From: Streptomyces sp. Go-475
GTDB taxonomy: Bacteria > Actinomycetota > Actinomycetes > Streptomycetales > Streptomycetaceae
DNA: 64,000 nt
Direction: 5' to 3'
Assembly (NCBI RefSeq): GCF_003330845.1
Contig: NZ_CP026121.1
Span: 5,499,501-5,563,500 of the forward strand
Under the pieces are notes generated by a model, which saw nothing but the letters and a program-made list of their open reading frames with translations, searched no databases and was not told the DNA's origin. Positions within the stretch are counted from its first letter, which is position 1, and each line of letters starts with the position of its first letter. The translations under genes were made by a program, and so were the position numbers. This document shows positions 28,358-37,900 of this stretch, piece by piece.

Positions 28358-28723
28358 TCAGCCGACCGGGTAGGGGCAGGGCGGGCCGACAGCAGCGCGG
28401 TCGAGCATCGCCATCCGGCCCGCCACGAACCCGGCCTCCTTCCCGAGCCCCACGCGCGCGTAGGCGAAGACCGAGCCCGCCTGCGGGACGACCCGGACCA
28501 TCTGGGCGTAGCTGAACGCGGTGAACGCCATCGCGACCGTGGCGACGAGGTACACCAGCGCGACCGCGCCGTGCGACTTGGCGTCCAGCGTGCCGAACAC
28601 GCCGACCGGGGCCATGGGAGCGATGAACAGCAGCCCGTAGACGACGAGGTCCCGGAAGCCGAGACCGCGCCGCAGGGCGTGCTCCCCACCGGTCGCGGGG
28701 GCCGCCGTCCCGGTCTCGGTCAT
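28358..28723 (-). pseudogene. N-terminal remnant of an APC-family amino acid permease
   Basis: A 121-residue frame that looks like the first quarter of an amino acid/polyamine permease: [68 protein letters not shown]. Full members have about 450-500 residues and 12 helices; this one stops after three, ending in MAMLDRAAVGPPCPYPVG. No continuation is visible before xseA. Similar short versions at this locus in other Streptomyces may exist, so it could be a fixed remnant or a retained small membrane protein. I favour a pseudogene. Confidence 0.6.
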
Positions 28724-28835
28724 CCTGCCTCCGCTCCACGGATCCCGTCCGTCACGTCACGCCCTGTCAGTCTTCCCAGGGACTCCACAGCGGCGCGATC
28801 TCCGACCCGCCGAACGCGGCCTTACGATGGGACGC

Positions 28836-29852
28836 ATGTCTGCTTCGCCTGGCCGCCGTGTCCTGCTCGCCGCCCCCCGTGGCTACTGCGCGGGTGTGGA
28901 CCGCGCCGTGATCGCCGTCGAGAAAGCGCTGGAGCAGTACGGCGCTCCGGTCTACGTCCGCCACGAGATCGTCCACAACAAGTACGTCGTGCAGACCCTG
29001 GAGAAGAAGGGCGCGATCTTCGTCGAGCAGACGGAAGAGGTCCCTCCGGGCAACATCGTCATGTTCTCGGCGCACGGCGTGGCCCCGGTCGTCCACGAGG
29101 AGGCCGAGCGCGGCAAGCTCGCCACCATCGACGCCACCTGCCCGCTGGTCACCAAGGTCCACAAGGAAGCCGTCCGCTTCGCCAACGACGACTACGACAT
29201 CCTCCTGATCGGCCACGAGGGCCACGAGGAGGTCATCGGCACCTCCGGCGAGGCCCCCGACCACATCCAGCTCGTCGACGGCCCGGGCGACGTCGAGAAG
29301 GTCGAGGTCCGCGACCCGTCCAAGGTCGTCTGGCTCTCCCAGACCACGCTGTCCGTCGACGAGACCATGGAGACCGTCGACGCCCTGAAGGAGAAGTTCC
29401 CGCAGCTCATCTCCCCGCCCAGCGACGACATCTGCTACGCCACGCAGAACCGCCAGCTGGCCGTGAAGCAGATGGGCGCCGAGTCCGACCTGGTCATCGT
29501 GGTCGGCTCGCGTAACTCCTCCAACTCCAAGCGGCTCGTGGAGGTCGCCAAGATCGCGGGCGCCCGCGCCGCCTACCTCGTGGACTTCGCCGACGAGATC
29601 GACGAGGCCTGGCTGGAGGGCGTCTCCACGGTGGGCGTCACCTCGGGCGCCTCCGTCCCGGAGGTCCTGGTCGAGCAGGTCCTGGAGTGGCTCGCGCAGC
29701 GCGGCTTCGAGGACGTCGAGATCGTCAAGGCCGCCGAGGAGTCCATCACGTTCTCCCTGCCCAAGGAGCTCCGCCGCGACCTGCGCGAGGAGGCGGCCGC
29801 GCTGGTCGCCGAGCGCGGCGGGGCCGGGACCGGTGAGGATTCCGGGGAGTGA
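28836..29852 (+). CDS. ispH: 4-hydroxy-3-methylbut-2-enyl diphosphate reductase
   Basis: A 338-residue IspH (LytB), the last enzyme of the MEP isoprenoid pathway, which converts HMBPP to isopentenyl and dimethylallyl diphosphate. Three conserved Cys for the iron-sulphur cluster are seen in [26 protein letters not shown] and [11 protein letters not shown]. Active-site His and Glu residues occur in [12 protein letters not shown] and GHEGHEE. The ATG at 28836 is favoured over 28827 because a TACGAT hexamer at 28823-28828 would place the transcription start on or next to it (leaderless). A hairpin terminator follows. Confidence 0.95.
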   Translation: MSASPGRRVLLAAPRGYCAGVDRAVIAVEKALEQYGAPVYVRHEIVHNKYVVQTLEKKGAIFVEQTEEVPPGNIVMFSAHGVAPVVHEEAERGKLATIDATCPLVTKVHKEAVRFANDDYDILLIGHEGHEEVIGTSGEAPDHIQLVDGPGDVEKVEVRDPSKVVWLSQTTLSVDETMETVDALKEKFPQLISPPSDDICYATQNRQLAVKQMGAESDLVIVVGSRNSSNSKRLVEVAKIAGARAAYLVDFADEIDEAWLEGVSTVGVTSGASVPEVLVEQVLEWLAQRGFEDVEIVKAAEESITFSLPKELRRDLREEAAALVAERGGAGTGEDSGE

Positions 29853-29858
29853 TCGGGG

Positions 29859-29890
29859 ACAGGCCGGGCAGCCACCGCTGTCCGGCCTGT
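29859..29890 (+). terminator. hairpin after ispH
   Basis: ACAGGCCGG pairs with CCGGCCTGT, extended inward by GCAG/CTGT-type pairing, 6 bases after the stop. Confidence 0.65.
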
Positions 29891-29921
29891 GACTGTCAGT
29901 CGTTCGTCGTAACGTAGGGCC

Positions 29922-30668
<747 letters not shown>

Positions 30669-30670
30669 CC

Positions 30671-30742
30671 AGGCGGGGTCCGGCGTGGTCACACAGGCGG
30701 GGTCCGGCGTGGTCACATCGGCAGGACCCGGCGTGGTCACAT
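30671..30742. repeat. three 24-bp tandem repeats
   Basis: Units at 30671, 30695 and 30719 share GGCGTGGTCACA preceded by GGGTCC or GGACCC. The array fills the gap after ppgK and runs into the last codons of the DUF6542 gene. Confidence 0.8.
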
Positions 30743-31321
30743 CGGCGGGCGGGCCCCGGCCGTCCGCCGCCGGTGCACCAGCCTGATCCGCCGGACGATC
30801 ACGATCAGCCCGGCGATCAGCGTCCCGCCGTACAGCCACCCGGCCTGCGTGGCGAGCGCCGTCACCAGCCCCATCAGCCTGCCGCCGGTCCCTCCGTCGC
30901 CCTCCGCCAGCGGCAGCAGCCCCACGGCGAACGCGATCGGCACGACCACCGGCGCGGTCATCAGGTCCCCCCGGCGCACCCAGAGGGCGGTCAGCACGCA
31001 CACCGGCAGGAACAGCACGCCGTACGCCGTCAGCGACGCCCCGAACAACGCGGCGCACAGCGCGCCCAGCAGGAACATCACCACCGCGCAGAACAACCCG
31101 CTGCCCAGTCCGGTCAGCCGGGGGTTGGGCATCCGCCCGGGGCTGGGTGCCGGTGCGGGGGCGGGCCGCCGTACCGGCGCCGGACGGCGCTGCTGGCCCG
31201 GCGGCCGGGCGGTGCGCACGGACCCGCCGCCCGCTCCCCGTTTCGCCTGGGGCGGCAGGGGCGGCCTCGGCCGGTCACGTCGCGGTCCGTACTGGGCAGG
31301 TCGCGTCCTGTATTGCTCCAC
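30737..31321 (-). CDS. DUF6542-type membrane protein
   Basis: A 194-residue protein with a 65-residue basic, Pro/Arg-rich cytosolic tail (MEQYRTRPAQYGPRRDRPRP) and four or five hydrophobic helices (LGSGLFCAVVMFLLGALCAALFG, YGVLFLPVCVLTALWV, APVVVPIAFAVGLLPL, GTLIAGLIVIVRRI). The arrangement matches actinobacterial DUF6542 proteins of unknown role. It lies between ppgK and ychF, convergent with ppgK. Its last codons overlap the tandem repeats at 30671-30742, so the C-terminal length probably varies among strains. Confidence 0.75.
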   Translation of the reverse strand: MEQYRTRPAQYGPRRDRPRPPLPPQAKRGAGGGSVRTARPPGQQRRPAPVRRPAPAPAPSPGRMPNPRLTGLGSGLFCAVVMFLLGALCAALFGASLTAYGVLFLPVCVLTALWVRRGDLMTAPVVVPIAFAVGLLPLAEGDGGTGGRLMGLVTALATQAGWLYGGTLIAGLIVIVRRIRLVHRRRTAGARPPM

Positions 31322-31492
31322 CGCACCAACTTAGGTCGTTCAATATGCCGAATGGCCCGTCAGACACGCCGTGGGCCGAGGCTTGGCCAAGCGTTCGATA
31401 CGCCTCCCGGGTCGGTTCCGGGTACGCCGTAGACTGGTGGATCGGCCGGTCCCCTGGCCTCCTGGCCCTCTCCACTCACGGGAAGTCGCAAC

Positions 31493-32581
<1,089 letters not shown>

Positions 32582-32630
32582 CCGGTGACTTAGCACCACT
32601 TCGCTGATCTGGCAAACGTGCAGGTCAAAT

Positions 32631-32667
32631 GGGGTCTGACTCTTCGGGGTCAGGCCCCTTGGTTTTT
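32631..32667 (+). terminator. intrinsic terminator after ychF
   Basis: GGGGTCTGAC pairs with GTCAGGCCCC (10 bp, one G-T pair), followed by TTGGTTTTT. Confidence 0.75.
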
Positions 32668-32769
32668 ACCGTGCTGGATAGGTGCTGGATTTTCTGACCT
32701 CCCGTCATCTGTCATCACCCCTGCTCATCCCTACCGTGCTGCCGAGGTTGTAGCCCTGGCCCCTGGCTG

Positions 32770-33204
32770 TTGGACCTGCAGCACACGTTCTTCCCGTGCT
32801 TTCTGCCCAAGCGGGTCCCGCTGGCCGCAGGGTTCTCGATCACCGAGTCCTACACCGAGCGCAAGTACAGCTCCTGCAAGGACAACGGCAAGAACGCCGA
32901 CACCACGGTCAACGGCACCGCCTGCACCCGCGGCGGCTACCTCAACCGCATCGACTACGTCGGCGGTCGACAAGAACACACGGCGCTGCTTCCCTGTGAA
33001 GTGGTCCCACTCCGGGACCACCGCGGTCAACCAACGGCAAGGACACCCAGTGCTTCGCCTACGACGGCTATCGCCGCCTGACCGAAGCCTGGATCCCGTC
33101 CCCAAATGACTGCGCCACCGCCCGCTCCGCATCCGCTGTCGGAGGCCCGGCCCCGTACTGGCGCCAAGAACTACATCTACGACGAGCACGGAAACACCAC
33201 CTAG
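32770..33204 (+). pseudogene. decayed RHS/YD-repeat protein fragment
   Basis: Pieces of an RHS/YD-repeat toxin-delivery protein are visible in more than one frame: CTRGGYLNRIDYVGG in one, DKNTRRCFPVKWSHSGTT in a second, and DTQCFAYDGYRRLTEAWIP with SAVGGPAPYW, then YIYDEHGNTT and a stop. These phrases are typical of the C-terminal RHS core in Streptomyces. No single frame spans them, and both ends are missing, so this is a remnant, not a gene. It sits directly after ychF and just before an orphan immunity-like gene. Bases 32582-32769, between the ychF stop and this fragment, hold only the terminator and no gene. Confidence 0.6.
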
Positions 33205-33330
33205 CGCTACGGCCCCACCGGGGTCCGCGCAAAGCCTCTCCTGGGACACCGATTTGGAAAACACCTCGAACTATTCGATAGGCGAACCAAGCGCTCACTA
33301 AGTGATGGAGACCATTTCGGAGGTGAAGAG

Positions 33331-33735
33331 ATGGATGCAGTGTGGTCGATGACTTCGCTGGGATCAGGTCGGTTCAATCCGGTTGAGAAAAGCTCAGATA
33401 TGAGTGATCTGAGGCGGGACTTCAGCGAACTGCGCTCCCGTGGTGAGGGATATCTGGAAGTCCGCATACTCGACAGTGAATTCCCTCGGTTGGCCTTGAG
33501 TTTTTGCGGTGATCAGGCTGTTATCCATCTATTCACGTATGAAGCGAGCGTGTCCCTTCTCGTGGGGGATGGCGCTACTTCACCGGAGGCGACAGTTGAC
33601 GTCCCGGTCATGGACGAATCGACGACATTTACGGGCGACTTCGTCCTAGGTGTCGATCACGCCTGGGAAGTTGTGCAGAAGTTCGCTCAGGCCCAAGCAT
33701 TTGAAGAGCTGGGGGAGTGGCGCGAGTTGCAGTGA
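33331..33735 (+). CDS. small protein resembling Imm1-type immunity proteins
   Basis: A 134-residue soluble acidic protein. The pattern YLEVRILDSEFPRLALSFCG then DQAVIHLFTYEASVSLLVGDG and a C-terminal FVLGVDHAWEVVQKFAQAQAFEELGEW is reminiscent of Imm1-family immunity proteins, which end in a helix and a Trp after a beta-rich core. The resemblance is by eye and weak. A clean GGAGGTGAAGAG precedes the ATG. Base composition is visibly more AT-rich than in surrounding genes (for example GAGTTTTTGCGGTGATCAGG), a sign of transfer. Its position just after the RHS remnant supports an orphaned immunity role. Confidence 0.5.
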   Translation: MDAVWSMTSLGSGRFNPVEKSSDMSDLRRDFSELRSRGEGYLEVRILDSEFPRLALSFCGDQAVIHLFTYEASVSLLVGDGATSPEATVDVPVMDESTTFTGDFVLGVDHAWEVVQKFAQAQAFEELGEWRELQ

Positions 33736-33934
33736 AAGGACTTGAGCAGTTCGCACAGGAGAATCGGAAGCCTGGCGAGCCTGAACCGGAATCGACTGGA
33801 ATGAAGTACGAGTGAAGGAGGGGCCTTTATCGCCCCGCACGACTCCGCTCAGTTCCTGGGTAGCGGGAAAAGCGAGCGCCACTTGCTGGACTGTTGGACT
33901 GCTGGCCGTCGATCTGTTCTCAGGGCGGGCCTGA

Positions 33935-34327
33935 CTAGACGGTACGTATGACAGGGGCGGGCTTGATGTCCTGGGCATCGATGAGGGTGCGGATGTCGTC
34001 AGGGTCCGAGGTCCAGATGATGGCGCCGAGGCTGGCTGCCATGGTCACGACGGTGGCATCGACGATGTCGGAGGTGCAGGCCTTGCCGCAGAGGATGCCT
34101 GCGGTTTTGGCGGTTTCGAGGCCGACGGGTACGACGTGGCACCCGGCGAGGAACTTGCCGAGTCTGACCTGGCGGCGGGAGTCCCGCCATGCCTGGCTGA
34201 CGACGACGGACGGGATGTGGATGTCCCGGCCGTCTTCGAGGGCCAGGCTGTGGCGGGCCCACATGCGTCGGTCGTCGTTGTCGATGGCGATGAGTACCCC
34301 GGTGTCGTACAGGTAGGGGATGTTCAC
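33935..34327 (-). CDS. PIN-domain toxin (VapC-like)
   Basis: A 130-residue PIN-domain ribonuclease. Conserved acidic residues are visible in LYDTGVLIAIDNDD (Asp near the N-terminus), TSDIVDATVVTMAASLG (Asp pair) and IIWTSDPDDIRTL (C-terminal Asp). VapC toxins cut tRNA or rRNA under stress. The GTG start overlaps the antitoxin stop by four bases (GTGA), the usual toxin-antitoxin coupling. Confidence 0.85.
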   Translation of the reverse strand: MNIPYLYDTGVLIAIDNDDRRMWARHSLALEDGRDIHIPSVVVSQAWRDSRRQVRLGKFLAGCHVVPVGLETAKTAGILCGKACTSDIVDATVVTMAASLGAIIWTSDPDDIRTLIDAQDIKPAPVIRTV

Positions 34328-34590
34328 GCGGCCGAGGCTCCCGAGCGGCTGAGGTACTCGGCGTCGGCGGCGGCCAGGTCCGCGCGGGCGGCGGCGAGCT
34401 CTTCCGGGGAGAAGGCGCCGTGTTCGGCCTGCCACTCCTGGATGACGGCCCGGCCGGCCCGCAGGCGCAGCTCGCGTTCGGCTGCTCCGGCGACGAGCCG
34501 GGAGAGGGGGATGCCTTCTTCCTCGGCGGCTCCGGCCAGGGCTTCGACCAGGGATTCGTCGAGAGTGATAGTCACCTTCTTGGTAGCCAT
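34324..34590 (-). CDS. VapB-like ribbon-helix-helix antitoxin
   Basis: An 88-residue antitoxin. MATKKVTITLDESLVEALAGAA and EEEGIPLSRLVAGAAERELRL form a CopG-type ribbon-helix-helix; the acidic C-terminal half (FSPEELAAARADLAAADAEYL) would bind and neutralise the PIN toxin. It precedes the toxin gene with a four-base overlap and presumably autoregulates from the region shared with the divergent NRPS operon. Confidence 0.82.
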   Translation of the reverse strand: MATKKVTITLDESLVEALAGAAEEEGIPLSRLVAGAAERELRLRAGRAVIQEWQAEHGAFSPEELAAARADLAAADAEYLSRSGASAA

Positions 34591-34964
34591 ACATCAACCA
34601 TAGCGCGGTATGGCCCTCGATGTCGTTGCACGGATCACGCGCAGACGAGCGCGGAGGGCTGAGCGCATCCAGCGAGGAGGACCTCGCCGACTCGATGGCC
34701 CGCGGGGCTGCGGGAAGCGGGGGCCACCGCCTGCTGTTGCGCGGCAGGGGTGAAATCCAGCCGCGGTACCGGCCCTGTGCGGCACGCTCGTCAGGGGTCC
34801 CACGAGGACATCGTGGTCGCATGCGGGGTTTTCCAAGTTTTGCTAATGGCCGGAAACCGCCTTCTTTTGGCATTGCTCCGATAGAGATCATGGCAACGAA
34901 TGGCATCAGATGCTTTCAATGTCCACCTTGCATTTTCCTGTTTCCGGCGGCGCGAGGGATCATC
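34591..34964. promoter_or_regulatory. 374-base region before the NRPS operon
   Basis: The NRPS reading frame stays open through here, but the encoded peptide is Arg/Gly-rich without a domain. The stretch at 34820-34950 is much more AT-rich (CCAAGTTTTGCTAATGG, GGCATTGCTCCGATAG) than its surroundings, as expected for a promoter. It therefore probably serves both the antitoxin (minus) and the NRPS operon (plus). Confidence 0.5.
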
Positions 34965-37900
34965 GTGGTGAATGACGGCGCTGAACTCGCCGGGAAAAAC
35001 CCAGCGGCAGACAGCTTCGAACGGTATTCCGTGGGCGCGCCGGAGCGGAGTGCGATTCTGTATCAGGGGGCCGTGACCGGCTACGGGGAGCTGAATCGGC
35101 GGGCCGGGGAGATCGCCGCGCGTCTGGCGGCCGCGGGCGTCGGGCCCTCGACACTGGTGGCGGTGGTCCTGCCGCGCGATCCCGACCTCGTCGCCACCTT
35201 GTGCGCGCTGCTCAAACTGGGTGCCGCGTGTCTGCCCGCCGACCCCGGAGCCCCGGCCGGACGGCTGCGCGAGATCCTCGCCGACGCGGCCCCCGATGTC
35301 CTGGTCACCACCCGTGCCGCCGTTCCGGAATTCACCGGCGATTGTCCTGTCTGTTTCCTGGAAGGCGAGCCGCCGACAGCTTCTCTCGGCTCGCCGGAGC
35401 GCGGCGTGCGGAGCGTGCTCGGAATCGCCTACCTGCTTTATGCGGAATCCGCGGACGGCAGGCTGGAGAATTCGGTTGTCTCCTACGCCGATTTGACGCG
35501 CCATATCGGCGATCCAGGCGTCGGGATTCCCGACGGGGCGGGGGTTCTCGGCCTGATCGCGCCACTCCTGTCAGGCAATCGTCTGGTGCTCGACGCCGAT
35601 GAGGTCCCCCATCGGTCGGCCACCCGCGTGGCGCCACGTGATGTGGTGGAGGAGGCCGTGGCGCAGGTCTGGTGCGCCGTGCTCGGCGTCGACCGGGTCG
35701 GCGTGCGGGACCGCTTCTTCGACCTGGGAGGCAAGTCGCTGCTGGCACTCCAGGTGGTGGCGCGCCTGCGGAAGCTGTTCGGTGTCGAACTGCCCCTGCG
35801 GGCCCTGTTCGACGCGCCGACGGTCGAGGAGCTGGCCGCCTGGGTGCGGGCCGAACGCGCCGGCGGCCAGGACAGCCGTGAGGAGGCGGCGCTCCGGCCG
35901 GTGGAGCGCGACGGGCCACTGCCGCTGTCGTTCGCACAGCAACGCCTGTGGTTCCTGGACCAGCTGGTGCCCGACAGCGCCTTCTACACGATGTGCGACG
36001 CCTTCCGCGTACGGGGACGCCTCGACGTGGACGCGCTGCGGCGGGCGCTGCGGATGCTGGTCGCCCGGCACGAGACGCTGCGGACGGCGTTCGTCGAGCG
36101 GGACGGGGTGCCGTACCAGGTCATTGATGCCGCTGACGGTCCGGGCGCCCGGCGTGCGGCCGCCCTCACCCGGGTCGACCTGACACCACTGGAGCCCGCC
36201 GAGCGGGAGGAGTCGGCGCGCGGGCTGGTGGCGGCGGAGGCCCAGACTCCCTTCCGGCTGGCGGACGGCGCGCTGATGCGGGTGGTGGCGGCCCGGCTGG
36301 CCGACGACGAGCACGTGCTGGTGGTGACCACGCACCACATCGTCTCCGACGCCTGGTCCGTGGGTGTGCTGGTGGACGAACTGGGCCGGCTGTACCGGGA
36401 GTGCGTCACCGGCGACGCAGCCGGACTGCCCCCGCTGGACGTGCAGTACGCCGACTTCGCCGTCTGGCAGCGGGACTGGATGACCGGCCCGGTGCAGGAA
36501 CGGCAACTCGCCTACTGGAAACGGGCCCTGGACGGGGCTCCCTCGGTGCTGCGGCTGCCCACCGACCATCCGCGACCCGCCGTCCAGTCCGAGCGGGGCG
36601 AGACGGTCGAGTTCACCCTGCCCGATGCGGTGGTCACCGCTCTGGAGGAGCTGGGCCGGGAGCGGAGCGTCACCCTGTTCATGACGCTGCTCGGCGCCTT
36701 CCAGGTACTGCTGGCGCGTCATGCCGGGCACCAGGACATCGTGGTCGGCGTGCCGACGGCCGGGCGGACCCGCACCGAGACCGAACCCCTGGTCGGCTTC
36801 TTCGTCAACACGCTTCCCCTGCGCGTGACCTGCGCCCCCGACCTGTCCTTCCGGGACCTCCTGGAGCGAGTGCGTGAGGCCGCGCTGGGCGCCTTCGCCC
36901 ATCAGGACCTGCCCTTCGAGACCCTGGTCGAGGCACTCGCACCGGAGCGCGACCTCGGCCACAACCCCCTCGTCCAGATCACCTTCCAGCTCCTGAGCAC
37001 GCCGGCGGCGCGGCCGGTCCTGCCCGGAGCGGAGGTGGAGCGGTACCCGGTCGGGGAGGCCGTCTCGCAGTTCGACCTGTCCTTGGACATCAAGCGGGCC
37101 GACGACGGGTCGTACCGGGGCGTCCTGAACTACTGCCCCGATCTGTTCGACCGGCCCCGCATGGACGTGCTGGCCGCCCAGTATCTGACGCTGCTCGGCG
37201 CCGCCGCCGCGGACCCGGGTCGCCGGATCGGCGATCTGCCGCTGTCCGACGAGGCAGAACGGCGCCTGATCCTCGACGAGTTCGGGCAACGGGACGCGAC
37301 GCCGGCCGGACCGGGCGGCGTCCCGGAGCGGTCCGCGGAGGTGGTGCGGGGACCGGGCGGCGTCCCGGGGCGGTTCGCGGAGGTGGTGCGCGCGGCGCCG
37401 GACGCGCGGGCGGTGACATGCGGCGGGGACACGCTCACGTTCGCCGAGCTGGACGCTCGAGTGGCTTCCCTGACACAGGCGTTGCTCAGGTTCGGGATCA
37501 CCCCCGAGACGCCGGTCGCGGTGTGCCTGCCGCGCTCCACCGACAGCGTCGTCGCCCTGCTGGCCGTGATGCGGGCGGGCGGCGTCTACGTCCCCCTGGA
37601 CCCGGCGTGGCCCGCCGACCGCACGGCCTACGTCCTGGACGACACCGCGGCCCCCGTCGTCATCACCCGCGACCTGCCCGCCGATCCCGGCCGCGTCCAC
37701 CTCGACCCGCGGCAGCCCCCGGCCGACGGTCCGGTGACCGCGCCGCACATCCGCCCGGACCAGGCCGCCTACGTCATCTACACGTCCGGCTCGACGGGCG
37801 CGCCGAAGGGTGTCGCCGTCCAGCACCGCTCCCTGAACCACCTCACCAGCAGCCTGCAGGCGACCTTCCTCGGCCACGAGCCCCACCGCGCCGGGGCCGG

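Noticed and set aside
30671..30742. CRISPR array
   Set aside because: Only three contiguous 24-base units without spacers.
32631..32760. Phage attachment site next to ychF
   Set aside because: No tRNA gene, integrase or matching direct repeat at the far side is visible in the window.
33732..33815. 27-residue frame with GTGA overlap after the immunity-like gene
   Set aside because: No similarity or motif; the overlap could be chance at this size, though the sequence is rich in Glu and Pro.
34620..34964. N-terminal extension of the NRPS frame
   Set aside because: Peptide is unstructured and Arg/Gly-rich, lies across an AT-rich promoter-like stretch, and the GTG at 34965 has a good ribosome site.
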